Assembly: GCF_042652985.1 (NCBI RefSeq)
Contig: NZ_JBHSHQ010000061.1
Coordinates: 16,518 to 80,517, forward strand
DNA: 64,000 nucleotides
Reading direction: 5' to 3'
From: Ruoffia tabacinasalis
Lineage (GTDB): Bacteria; Bacillota; Bacilli; Lactobacillales; Aerococcaceae
Shown here: piece after piece, positions 49,303 to 57,261 of the stretch
Layout: every line of letters begins with the position of its first letter
How positions within the stretch are numbered: the first letter of the stretch is position 1
Position numbers and translations under genes: made by a program
Notes under the pieces: generated by a model
Told to the model about the DNA's origin: nothing
Seen by the model: the letters and a program-made list of their open reading frames with translations, nothing else
Database searches by the model: none

Positions 49303-50211
49303 ATGAGAATGGATATAAACCAAATGAATTATTTCATAAATATTGTCGAATGTGGTTGCAATTTATCATTAGCGGCAAAGAAGATTCACATTAGTCAATC
49401 AGCTTTGAGCCAATTCATTACAAATTTTGAAAAAGAAGAAGAAGTCGAACTATTTAAAAGAAAAAATGGACGATTAGATGAACTCACTGAAAGTGGAGAA
49501 AAGATATATCGCTATGCTCAAGATATTACGCAAAAAAGTATAGAGATGGAAGAGCTAGTGAGAAGAGAGGCTTCTAAACAAAAAGGAACCATTCGACTAG
49601 GCGTTCCATCTTTAATATTGCGAGTTTACTTATCAACGTATTTACCAAACTTTGTGTTAGAACATCCAGACATCCGCATTGAAGTTACCGAAGGTGGCTG
49701 TAATGACCTAAGACATATGTTGATTAATAACGATCTTGATTTCGCATTTTTAATTGAACCGACGAACTTAGACCTGAAAGGTTTCGAACAACATGTGATT
49801 GACATTAATGAAATGACAGCCTTTATGGATGTGAACCATCCTTTAGCTTCTGATGATTTGTTGAACTGGTCGCATTTAAAGCCTTATAGTTTAGCGATAT
49901 TTAATGATACTTTTACAACGCATTTTCTAGTGAAAAATAAATTAACCGAAAGCAATGTGCCCAATGATGTGATGTTTACGTCTGCTTCATGGGATTATTT
50001 AATCGAAGCGACGCGTAATAATGAAATCGTAACCATCCTACCAAAGCCAGTAGATCGCTTCTTTAGTAGCGATGAATTTGCGGTGAAGCATTTCCATGAT
50101 TTCGTACCATTTAACGTCTTATTATGTCGATCTAAGAAAAAACCTTATAGCGACGTTGAAGAAATCCTGCTTGAAAATATGCTCGACTTCTTCTATCAAC
50201 CAGTCGGTTAA
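49303..50211 (+). CDS. LysR family transcriptional regulator
   Basis: A 302-residue LTTR. The N-terminal HTH (residues 1-62) has MNYFINIVECGCNLSLAAKKIHISQSALSQFITNFEKEEEVELFKRKNGR, then a linker helix, then the periplasmic-binding-like effector domain (GTIRLGVPSLILRVYLSTYLPNFVLEHPDIRIEVTEGGC...). It lies between the divergent acyl-CoA dehydrogenase genes and the thiolase gene, the usual place for a regulator of both. By inference it senses an acyl-CoA or fatty acid. AAAAGGAG precedes ATG 49303 (a second ATG follows two codons later). Confidence 0.9.
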   Translation: MRMDINQMNYFINIVECGCNLSLAAKKIHISQSALSQFITNFEKEEEVELFKRKNGRLDELTESGEKIYRYAQDITQKSIEMEELVRREASKQKGTIRLGVPSLILRVYLSTYLPNFVLEHPDIRIEVTEGGCNDLRHMLINNDLDFAFLIEPTNLDLKGFEQHVIDINEMTAFMDVNHPLASDDLLNWSHLKPYSLAIFNDTFTTHFLVKNKLTESNVPNDVMFTSASWDYLIEATRNNEIVTILPKPVDRFFSSDEFAVKHFHDFVPFNVLLCRSKKKPYSDVEEILLENMLDFFYQPVG

Positions 50212-50245
50212 TGAGATGAAGTTAAACGAACAATAATTAATTTTA

Positions 50246-50288
50246 AGATAGTGTTGGTGAGGTGATCTTGCTGATGCTATTTTTTTGT
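50246..50288 (+). terminator. Probable terminator after lysR
   Basis: GATAGTGTTGGTG...GCTGATGCTAT, an imperfect stem with G-U pairs, followed by seven T. The rest of the 350-bp gap up to the thiolase gene contains AT-rich DNA with the cre-like site and no gene. Confidence 0.6.
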
Positions 50289-50508
50289 GATTGAACATCC
50301 TCGAAAAGTAACACTATATGACCTCAAACTACAGACCTCCATCCCGCATTTTCTATACAAAAATTTTATGAAAACTTTAATAGCCCGACAAACCCCAACA
50401 CACAAAATGGTTATCAATAAGCCCTTCAAATGAGATATAAGTCGAGCTTATAGAAACGATTAATTTAGTATGATAGAAATTCATCGATGCAAGCATTAGA
50501 ATTATAAT

Positions 50509-50522
50509 TGTAAACGCTTAAT
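50509..50522. promoter_or_regulatory. cre-like site at the thiolase promoter
   Basis: TGTAAACGCTTAAT directly follows a TATAAT -10 (50503-50508), 40 bp before the thiolase start. Confidence 0.68.
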
Positions 50523-50561
50523 AAATGAAACTAAGACATATATAAAAATGGAGGAAGTAAA

Positions 50562-51743
50562 ATGACAGAAGTAGTAATTGTATCAGCACGTCGTTCGCCA
50601 ATCGGAAGCTTTGGGGGAGCATTCAAAAATGTTTCTGCTGTGGATTTAGCAACACAAGTAGTGAAAGAAAGTATTAAAGACATCAACTTAGACCCTCAAG
50701 AGATTAACGAAGTGATCTTAGGAAATGTACTTAGTGGAGGATTAGGACAAAACGTTGCGCGACAAATCGCTATTAAATCAGGTATTCCAAAAGAAGTTCC
50801 TGCATTTACAGTGAACAAAGTGTGTGGATCAGGACTTAAAACTGTTGCCTTAGCAGCACAATCAATCCTAGCCGGAGACAATGAAGTTGTTATTGCGGGT
50901 GGAACAGAAAGTATGAGTCAAGCCCCATACGTATTAAATGACCAACGTTGGGGTAAACGTATGGGAGACGGTCAAATCGTTGATACTATCTTAAAAGATG
51001 GTTTAATAGATGCTTTTGATGATATCCATATGGGTGTGACAGCTGAGAATGTCGCAGAAAAATTTGGATTAACTCGTGAAATGGAAGACGAGTTAGCCGT
51101 GTCAAGTCAAAACCGTGCAGAAGCAGCAATCAAAGCTGGACGTTTCAAAGAAGAAATCGTTCCAATTGCCGTTCCACAACGTAAAGGTGACCCAGTGATG
51201 GTTGATACTGATGAATTCCCACGCTTTGGTTCAACGATGGATTCATTAGGAAAATTACGCCCAGCCTTCGCAAAAGACGGATCTGTTACTGCAGGTAATT
51301 CATCTGGAATCAACGATGGTGCTGCGATGCTTATTTTGATGTCAAAAGAAAAAGCAGAAGCATTAGGTTTAACACCAATAGCTTCAATCGTCGCTTACGC
51401 AAGTGGCGGGGTAGATCCAAAAATTATGGGGACAGGTCCAATCCCAGCTACACGCCGAGTGTTAGCTAAAGCAAATATGAGCTTAGAAGACATTGAGTTA
51501 ATTGAAGCGAATGAAGCTTTCGCGGCACAAGCATTAAGTGTGATTAAAGAATTAGAATTAGATACAGATATTGTCAACGTCAATGGTGGTTCAATCGCTC
51601 TAGGACACCCAATTGGGGCAAGTGGTGCACGAATTACTGTGACATTATTACACGAAATGATAAAACGTGATTCTAAAACAGGGCTCGCTACATTATGTAT
51701 CGGTGGCGGACAAGGGATTGCCTTAATCGTTAAACGACCATAA
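50562..51743 (+). CDS. Acetyl-CoA acetyltransferase (thiolase)
   Basis: A 393-residue thiolase with all catalytic residues: Cys 88 in NKVCGSGLKT, His in ALGHPIGASGAR (about 349) and Cys in LCIGGGQGIALIV (about 379). It either splits 3-ketoacyl-CoA (last step of beta-oxidation) or condenses two acetyl-CoA. Context, with acyl-CoA dehydrogenase, MaoC hydratase, LysR and a CoA-transferase remnant, supports short-chain fatty-acid breakdown. However, no 3-hydroxyacyl-CoA dehydrogenase is seen in the window. TGGAGGAAG precedes ATG 50562. The decayed chimeric gene lies 17 bp downstream. Confidence 0.94.
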   Translation: MTEVVIVSARRSPIGSFGGAFKNVSAVDLATQVVKESIKDINLDPQEINEVILGNVLSGGLGQNVARQIAIKSGIPKEVPAFTVNKVCGSGLKTVALAAQSILAGDNEVVIAGGTESMSQAPYVLNDQRWGKRMGDGQIVDTILKDGLIDAFDDIHMGVTAENVAEKFGLTREMEDELAVSSQNRAEAAIKAGRFKEEIVPIAVPQRKGDPVMVDTDEFPRFGSTMDSLGKLRPAFAKDGSVTAGNSSGINDGAAMLILMSKEKAEALGLTPIASIVAYASGGVDPKIMGTGPIPATRRVLAKANMSLEDIELIEANEAFAAQALSVIKELELDTDIVNVNGGSIALGHPIGASGARITVTLLHEMIKRDSKTGLATLCIGGGQGIALIVKRP

Positions 51744-51759
51744 AAAAGGAGAATGTGTA

Positions 51760-52403
51760 ATGTCGAAAGAGTCTCATGCTTTATTAGAAGAAATTACCCA
51801 ATACACGAATGATGAGTTAGCTCGAGTAACAAAGCATTATGATGCGACGGAAGAATTTCCTACAGAGTATGTTGATTACTTCTTTAAGTGTGACATCTTT
51901 CGATTATTACTTTCTCAAGAATCAGAGACAGAGGATTTTTACACCTTTATAAAAGTAATTCAAATCGTTTCTAAACAATTTCCGTCACTGGCAAGTATTT
52001 TATTAACTCAAGTGTTCAAGTTGATTTCTTAGGACAATGTAACTCTGAACGTGTTCAAGATACTTACTATTCATCGACCGGCGGACAAGCGGACTTTACA
52101 AAAGGAGTTCGCCTATCTCAAGCAGGTAAAGGAATTATTTGCCTTTACTCAACAGCGAAGAATGATTCAATCTCAACGATTGTGCCAGTTCTTCACGCAG
52201 GATCGCCTGTATCAACAACGAAAAATGATATTGATACAATCGTCACTGAATACGGAGCAGCTCAATTAAAAGGAAAAACTGTCTTCGAACGCACTGAAGC
52301 ATTAATTAACATTGCTCATCCGAAATTTAGAGATGAATTACGTCAACAAGCCATTGACATGGGCTATTTAGAAGCTGAAAAACTCTTTGCAGCAACTGTT
52401 TAA
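51760..52403 (+). pseudogene. Chimeric remnant: N-terminus of an acyl-CoA dehydrogenase joined to the C-terminus of a CoA-transferase
   Basis: ATG 51760 (after AAAAGGAG) begins about 80 codons that read as the N-terminal helical domain of an acyl-CoA dehydrogenase-like protein (ALLEEITQYTNDELARVTKHYDATEEFPTEYVDYFFKCDIF...FPSLASILLTQ). From about 52002, in another frame, the sequence is the C-terminal domain of an acetyl-CoA hydrolase/4-hydroxybutyrate CoA-transferase family protein (INSSVQVDFLGQCNSERVQDTYYSSTGGQADFTKGV...IVPVLHAGSPVSTTKNDIDTIVTEYGAAQLKGKTVFERTEALINIAHPKF). A deletion between two adjacent genes, with its junction near 52000-52010, explains it. The first frame stops at 52032. 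Neither half can be active. Confidence 0.85.
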
Positions 52404-52412
52404 TATATAAAA

Positions 52413-52478
52413 TAAAAGTCACTTAAGTACTTGAATTACGGATATGAATCTGTGAACGAGTCCTCAGTGGCTTTTTAT
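52413..52478 (+). terminator. Probable terminator after the chimeric remnant
   Basis: AAAGTCACT (from 52415) pairs with AGTGGCTTT across a long loop, followed by T-rich sequence. Moderate strength. Confidence 0.6.
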
Positions 52479-52577
52479 TTTTAAAATTTTACATAAAAAA
52501 TACTTATGGAATTGCTTCCAACTCACAAAAAATGTGTTATAGTAATAGTGTAAAATTTATGGGGGAGACAGATTAGG

Positions 52578-53357
52578 ATGAATAATTATATCGATGACGT
52601 TGCTAAGAAAAAAGAGGTTTTATATCGTTCAGAATTTCTAAGATATGCTGTGAGGGCGATGTATGCAGGAATGTATTTGACACTAGGTTCAGCAGTGGCT
52701 TTTATAGCTGCTAACCACTTTAGTGGCATTGATCCAGTGATTGGTCGGGCCATTTATGCGCTTCTTTTCCCATGGGGCTTAGTGACGATTATCTTACTCA
52801 ATGGAGAATTAGCCACATCTAATATGATGTTTTTAACAAATGCCACATACCGCAAAGCGCTTCCAGCGCGGTCTGCAGTGGGTATTTTGCTAGTGTGTAC
52901 GTTATTTAATTTACTGGGGAGTATGGCAATTGCTTGTATGTTGAGTCGCACCACTTTATTTAGCAATCTAGAGTCAACACATTATATGTATAATGCGATT
53001 GAAACAAAGCTAGCCAAACCATACGGAGCCATGTTTTTCGACGGAATCATCGCGAATATTCTAGTGAATATTGCCATTATTGGATCGGTCCGAATTAAGG
53101 AAACGAGCGCCAAAATCTTATTTGTTGTAGCGATTATATTTATCTTTTGTTATTTTGGCTTCGAACACGTCATTGCGAATTTTGGTGGATTCTCATTAGT
53201 TATGTTCACAAATCCAGGTGTTATTGACAGTTTCACATTCGGTAATGTTATCATGCATTGGTTACTCGTCTTTGTTGCTAACTATATCGGCGGTGGGCTC
53301 GTCATGGGCTTAGGTTATGCTTGGTTAGATTCAACGAAAACTAATTACTTAGACTAA
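52578..53357 (+). CDS. Formate/nitrite transporter (FNT) family channel
   Basis: A 259-residue membrane channel with about six segments. It has the FNT layout: an N-terminal helix, GMYLTLGSAVAFIAANHF, ALLFPWGLVTIILLNGELATSNMMF, KPYGAMFFDGIIANILVNIAI, FGFEHVIANFGGFSLVMF and ANYIGGGLVMGLGYAWL. Members carry formate, nitrite or lactate-like monovalent acids as pentamers. It is closest in character to FocA/NirC; the substrate cannot be fixed. Start ATG 52578 after GGGGGAGA. It is monocistronic with a strong terminator. Confidence 0.88.
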   Translation: MNNYIDDVAKKKEVLYRSEFLRYAVRAMYAGMYLTLGSAVAFIAANHFSGIDPVIGRAIYALLFPWGLVTIILLNGELATSNMMFLTNATYRKALPARSAVGILLVCTLFNLLGSMAIACMLSRTTLFSNLESTHYMYNAIETKLAKPYGAMFFDGIIANILVNIAIIGSVRIKETSAKILFVVAIIFIFCYFGFEHVIANFGGFSLVMFTNPGVIDSFTFGNVIMHWLLVFVANYIGGGLVMGLGYAWLDSTKTNYLD

Positions 53358-53369
53358 TATAAATACTCA

Positions 53370-53401
53370 GATTTCTGTCACAGTACAGGAATCTTTTTTT
53401 A
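53370..53401 (+). terminator. Intrinsic terminator of the FNT gene
   Basis: GATTTCTGT-cacagt-ACAGGAATC followed by seven T. Confidence 0.9.
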
Positions 53402-53482
53402 TGCAAAAAGGGTTATAATACTAAGATGTTTCAGTATAATAGATGACAGATTCAATGACTTAAATTAGAGGAGTTTATTATA

Positions 53483-54559
53483 ATGAAATTAAACCGACGG
53501 TTCATCAAATGGGGCTTGGCTACAAACGTTATGCTTTCAGCTTTTATAACCGTACCTAGCTTTGCCCAAGACGTACCGACCTTCGATAGTCTAATTGAAC
53601 AAGCCGTGAATGCTAGTGACGATGCGGTTAATACGGTTGGCTACATAGATCAGGGGCAATCAGAATTTCAAGTTTTTACAAAAGAGGGTATAGATGAGTC
53701 AAAGCCAATACATGCTTATGAAGTCGGCTCGATCACTAAAACTTTTACCGGTACTTTAGTTGCTCGCGCGGTTGAAGAGGGTTTATTAAACATCGACGAC
53801 TCAATCAGTGAGTATTTAAACCTACCGGAAGATACTGACTACCCGACCATCCGACAATTACTGACTCATACATCCGGATACCCTACTTTCTTTGAAAATG
53901 AAATCATCATTGATAATTTAACGCAAGGTGCCAATCCTTATCAAGATGTGAGTCGTGAGATAATGCTGAATGAAATTGCTGAAAATTCACACAAAGAAGG
54001 CGAGCAACCTTACCAATATTCAAATTTTAATGCCGGAGTATTAGGCCTTGTTTTAGAAAGTATTTACGGTGAGAGTTATGCTGTGTTATTGGAAAATTAT
54101 ATTAAAGAAGACTTGCAACTAGGTACTACCCATTTATTTGAGGAAGAAACCCCATTAGGAAATAACTGGTGCTGGTCAAAAGAAACGGATGCCTATGTCC
54201 CAGCAGGTGCTTTAATATCAAACATCGAGGACATGTTAAGTTACTTGGACTTGCAACTTTCAGAAGCGAATGCTGAAATTCAAGCGTCTCATGATCCGCT
54301 CAGTGAAGTGAATGCCACTTCAGGTGATAATGGGGAATTAGGAATTCGAATTGATGCCGTTGCTTATCAATGGATGCTCAATCAAGAGGAGGATATTATT
54401 TGGCATGACGGAGGAACCGGTGGTTACACCTCTTACATTGGCTTTAATAAAGCGGAAGGTGTTGGTGTTGTCGTTCTATCCAATGTTGCGATGGATCAAG
54501 GAATTCCGTCAAATTTACTCGGAAGTTTGTTACTGATGAAGAAGTTAGAAGCTTTATAA
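53483..54559 (+). CDS. Secreted serine hydrolase, beta-lactamase/penicillin-binding-protein family (class C type)
   Basis: A 358-residue exported protein with a signal peptide (residues 1-29, cleavage near SFAQD). Active-site motifs: SxxK as GSITKT (Ser 83, Lys 86), YxN as YSN in PYQYSNFNAG, and HDGGTGG in the third position, typical of class-C-like esterases and PBP4*-type proteins. These act on D-Ala peptides or esters at the cell surface; the substrate is unknown. A single internal Cys occurs in NNWCWSK. GAGGAG precedes the ATG, and a terminator is shared with the convergent gene. Confidence 0.9.
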   Translation: MKLNRRFIKWGLATNVMLSAFITVPSFAQDVPTFDSLIEQAVNASDDAVNTVGYIDQGQSEFQVFTKEGIDESKPIHAYEVGSITKTFTGTLVARAVEEGLLNIDDSISEYLNLPEDTDYPTIRQLLTHTSGYPTFFENEIIIDNLTQGANPYQDVSREIMLNEIAENSHKEGEQPYQYSNFNAGVLGLVLESIYGESYAVLLENYIKEDLQLGTTHLFEEETPLGNNWCWSKETDAYVPAGALISNIEDMLSYLDLQLSEANAEIQASHDPLSEVNATSGDNGELGIRIDAVAYQWMLNQEEDIIWHDGGTGGYTSYIGFNKAEGVGVVVLSNVAMDQGIPSNLLGSLLLMKKLEAL

Positions 54560-54570
54560 CACAAATTAAA

Positions 54571-54602
54571 AACCGCCTTGTGGTCTAGCCTCAAGGCGGT
54601 TA
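54571..54602. terminator. Bidirectional intrinsic terminator
   Basis: AACCGCCTTG pairs with CAAGGCGGTT, with A-rich and T-rich flanks. The same stem core occurs at 23931. Confidence 0.88.
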
Positions 54603-54611
54603 TTTCTATAT

Positions 54612-55253
54612 TTATTTATTAATAACTGTGAATCGTTGTTTATGATACTTAGGTGCTTCAACCTCATCTATAATTGCTTTCGCAAGCGTACTGTAAGTTG
54701 TGATTGATTCGCCATTATCATTTTGTAAGATATGGTCGATTCCTGACGTGTAATTTGTTTGCTCACCTTCAATAAGTTGAGCCCCTGGAGATACACCAAC
54801 CCATTTTACATCGTTTACATCACGTAAGAAGTTTAACTCTTGAAGTTGCGCTTCTGGAACATCAATAAAGGGAGATGAATTTGGATCTTGACGAATCGTT
54901 TCAACAAACAACTCATCCTTCTCATCCAATAAACTGCCAGCACCTAAAATAAAGAACAGACGTGTAGACGTTTTGTCACGGAATAAGTGAATTAATTTTG
55001 TAGCTAAATCGACGTGTAAATAAGCAGTTTGAGGAGCGGTTCCAAAGGCATTTACAATAACATCAAAGCCTTGTAAATCATCACGAGTCAAATCAAAAGC
55101 ATCTTTCACAATTGTATTCGCATCCGAGCCTAAAAGCTCCTCCGCTTTTTCTGCGTTTCTAACTACGTCAGTTACTTCGTGGTCACGTCCTGTTGCTTCT
55201 TTAAATAACTCAGTTCCAGCTTTACCTGTTGCACCAATAATTGCTATTTTCAT
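54612..55253 (-). CDS. NAD(P)-binding oxidoreductase, atypical SDR (NmrA-like)
   Basis: A 213-residue Rossmann protein. The N-terminal motif KIAIIGATGKAGTELFKEATGRDHEVTDVVRNAEKAEELL is typical of NmrA/YwnB-like atypical SDRs, and FDVIVNAFGTAP and LFFILGAGSLL follow. It lacks the YxxxK dyad of classical SDRs, as usual for this group. Function is unknown; many are redox sensors or flavin reductases. GGAGAT is upstream. Single gene. Confidence 0.88.
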   Translation of the reverse strand: MKIAIIGATGKAGTELFKEATGRDHEVTDVVRNAEKAEELLGSDANTIVKDAFDLTRDDLQGFDVIVNAFGTAPQTAYLHVDLATKLIHLFRDKTSTRLFFILGAGSLLDEKDELFVETIRQDPNSSPFIDVPEAQLQELNFLRDVNDVKWVGVSPGAQLIEGEQTNYTSGIDHILQNDNGESITTYSTLAKAIIDEVEAPKYHKQRFTVINK

Positions 55254-55364
55254 TTAGATCTCCGCTTTACAATATATTATAGTTTGAAAATACATCCAAA
55301 TGCAATTAATAGGATTAACCATCGTTAAGTAGTATAGTAAGGTAATAAAGAAGGAGTGATGACA

Positions 55365-55799
55365 ATGCCATGGAATATGCAAGATTACCCAGACTCATTG
55401 AAAAACTTTGAACCCTTATTACGAAAAAAAATCATAGACATCGCAAATGCCCTCGAAGAGAGTGGCTATGAAGATGATCGTGCCATCCCGATTGCAATAA
55501 ATGAAGGAAAAGAATGGTACAACAATGCAAGTCAAAGTGAACGCGACGACTTTGACAAAGAAGCGAATCCTCAAAAAGGCGATAATCACGATACAAGCAG
55601 TGCGAATCCTGACTTAATAGATAATGATGTTGAAGTCTTTTATGAAGAAGAGCAGTGGAAAGTGAAGACAGTCGACGCTGAAAGAGCTAGTGATAGTTTT
55701 GATATTAAAGCAGACGCAATAGAGCGGGCAAAAGAGATCGCAGAGAATCGTGATGCAAAAGTGATTAGCTATACGAAAGACGGAAAGAAACAAGATTAA
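55365..55799 (+). CDS. YdaT-like protein (DUF2188 domain)
   Basis: A 144-residue protein. Its N-terminus MPWNMQDYPDSLKNFEPLLRKKIIDIANALEESGYEDDRAIPIAINEGKEWY resembles Bacillus YdaT. The C-terminus, from EVFYEEEQWKVKTVDAERASDSFDIKADAIERAKEIAENRDAKVISYTKDGK, is a DUF2188 module. It is cytoplasmic, acidic and probably stress-related as in Bacillus (inference). GTG 55356 and ATG 55359 are also in frame, but ATG 55365 is best spaced from AAGGAG and gives the family start. Followed by a terminator. Confidence 0.85.
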   Translation: MPWNMQDYPDSLKNFEPLLRKKIIDIANALEESGYEDDRAIPIAINEGKEWYNNASQSERDDFDKEANPQKGDNHDTSSANPDLIDNDVEVFYEEEQWKVKTVDAERASDSFDIKADAIERAKEIAENRDAKVISYTKDGKKQD

Positions 55800-55804
55800 C
55801 AAAA

Positions 55805-55841
55805 AAAGGATTGAAGCCAATTGTTGGCCGTAATCCTTTTT
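55805..55841 (+). terminator. Intrinsic terminator
   Basis: AAGGATT.AAGCCAA-ttg-TTGGCCGTAATCCTT followed by TTT. The A-run on the other side makes it usable by the convergent gene as well. Confidence 0.85.
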
Positions 55842-55853
55842 ACTTACAAAACT

Positions 55854-56813
55854 TTATTTACTTTCACCAAAGTTAAACCAACGTTTAGCTGTGCCAACAC
55901 CCGCTTTACGAACAGCATTGCCAACGGTTTTAACGACCACTTTACTATTGTCTTTAATAATTGATCCCATAAATTTCATTGACTGCAATGAAGCAGAGCG
56001 ACGAATATTATGTTTGTCGGTAGGGCGAATATGTCCGAGGAAATCTTGGGTAATAATACCAACACGCATAGTCAGGAATGAGTTTACTGCACCTTCCATT
56101 AATGAACTCACAACCAGATTAGCGATGGGGACCATACCAGGGATGGCTGAGGCAATACTTTCACCAACGATGGTTGTAATCAGTGGTTCTAATTGATACT
56201 CAATTAAATCTGCATCTTCAATGGTGCGCGCCATTAACACAACACTCGCCACTTGCATATATAACTTGGCTAAGCTAGCAAGGGACGGGCGTGTTTCATA
56301 AATTCGCGCAATTTGCCAAACCATTCTCAGTAATGAGAATAGAACAACGAGGCTGTCTAGGGAACCATTTTGTGAAATCGCCGTACTTAGGAAAATCGCA
56401 TTTGCATTTTGCTTGATAAGAGGCATCGATAATTCATCTAATTCTTTAAAATACAACTCTACTTGTTCTTGTTTCGGCAATTCCTCATCGACTTCAAGAT
56501 TGACCAGACGAGGATTTTTCTTTAATAAATCGAGCGTCTTGTCAATGTACTCCTCATACTCTTCTTCCGTCGCATCATCTTCCAATTCCAATACTTTCGG
56601 ACTTTTCAGTAATTGTTTTGTCATCGAATAGATGAAATATAGAATACCAATTCCAATGACACTCAATACAATAATTGCGAGTATCGGATGAAGTAAGGCT
56701 AGAAATTGATAAAGTAATATAAATTGATTAATAACGAATACGATGAATAGTAAACCTAATACAGTGGCAAGCCCCATTAGGACGCGCTTAATATCTTTCC
56801 ACCAATCTGTCAT
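55854..56813 (-). CDS. DUF697 (YcjF-like) membrane protein
   Basis: A 319-residue protein with two N-terminal membrane segments (about 12-35 and 40-65), an acidic helical linker (EDDATEEEYEEYIDKTLDLLKKNPRL), and a C-terminal DUF697-like region (NANAIFLSTAISQNGSLDSLVVLFSLLRMVWQIARIYETRPSLASLAKLYMQVASVVL and GESIASAIPGMVPIANLVVSSLMEGAVNSFLTMRVG). Family function is unknown; it is often linked to GTPases, but none is adjacent here. GGACTG is the only ribosome-like site. Array B3 lies upstream. Confidence 0.82.
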   Translation of the reverse strand: MTDWWKDIKRVLMGLATVLGLLFIVFVINQFILLYQFLALLHPILAIIVLSVIGIGILYFIYSMTKQLLKSPKVLELEDDATEEEYEEYIDKTLDLLKKNPRLVNLEVDEELPKQEQVELYFKELDELSMPLIKQNANAIFLSTAISQNGSLDSLVVLFSLLRMVWQIARIYETRPSLASLAKLYMQVASVVLMARTIEDADLIEYQLEPLITTIVGESIASAIPGMVPIANLVVSSLMEGAVNSFLTMRVGIITQDFLGHIRPTDKHNIRRSASLQSMKFMGSIIKDNSKVVVKTVGNAVRKAGVGTAKRWFNFGESK

Positions 56814-56913
56814 AAGATCAGTCCTTTCATAGTTATCACAATTATTTTACAGTAAATATACCATAAAACTATCAGCCTAGAGACTTATATTTGAAATGTT
56901 TAGGGATAAAATG

Positions 56914-57190
56914 TGTCCCTGAGAAAATTTCAGAGAACCAAAGCGGCAAAAAGGATCCCTGAGAAAATGTCAGAGCACCAAAGTATCCTTGAGAAAATCT
57001 CAAGGCACTAAAACTACGAAAAGGTTCCCTGAAAAAATCTCAGAGCACCAAAGCATCTTTGAGAAAATGTCAAAGCATCAAAACGGCGAAAAGGATCCCT
57101 GAAAAAATGTCAGGGCACTAAAGCATCCTTGAGAAAATGTCAGGGACACGAAACGCCGAAATATGACCCTGAGAAAATCTCAAGGACACG
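56914..57190. repeat. Tandem array B3: eight hairpin units with alternating 40/30-bp spacing
   Basis: Family B hairpins (CCCTGAGAAAATGTCAGGG and variants) begin at 56916, 56956, 56986, 57026, 57056, 57096, 57126 and 57166. Spacings are 40, 30, 40, 30, 40, 30 and 40, so the array is built from ~70-bp pairs. Long gaps hold a CRAAANGG-type linker (CAAAGCGGCAAAAAGGA), while short gaps have only CACCAAAGYAT. It ends about 20 bp from the minus-strand terminator of metQ. Confidence 0.94.
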
Positions 57191-57208
57191 CCACCCCAAC
57201 CACACCAC

Positions 57209-57247
57209 AAAAAAACAGCACTTATTTTTCAATAAGCACTGCTTGTG
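57209..57247 (-). terminator. Intrinsic terminator of the methionine-type importer operon
   Basis: Minus strand: AGCAGTGCTTATT pairs with AATAAGTGCTGTT, followed by TTTTT. Confidence 0.9.
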
Positions 57248-57261
57248 TAAAAAATATTAAA

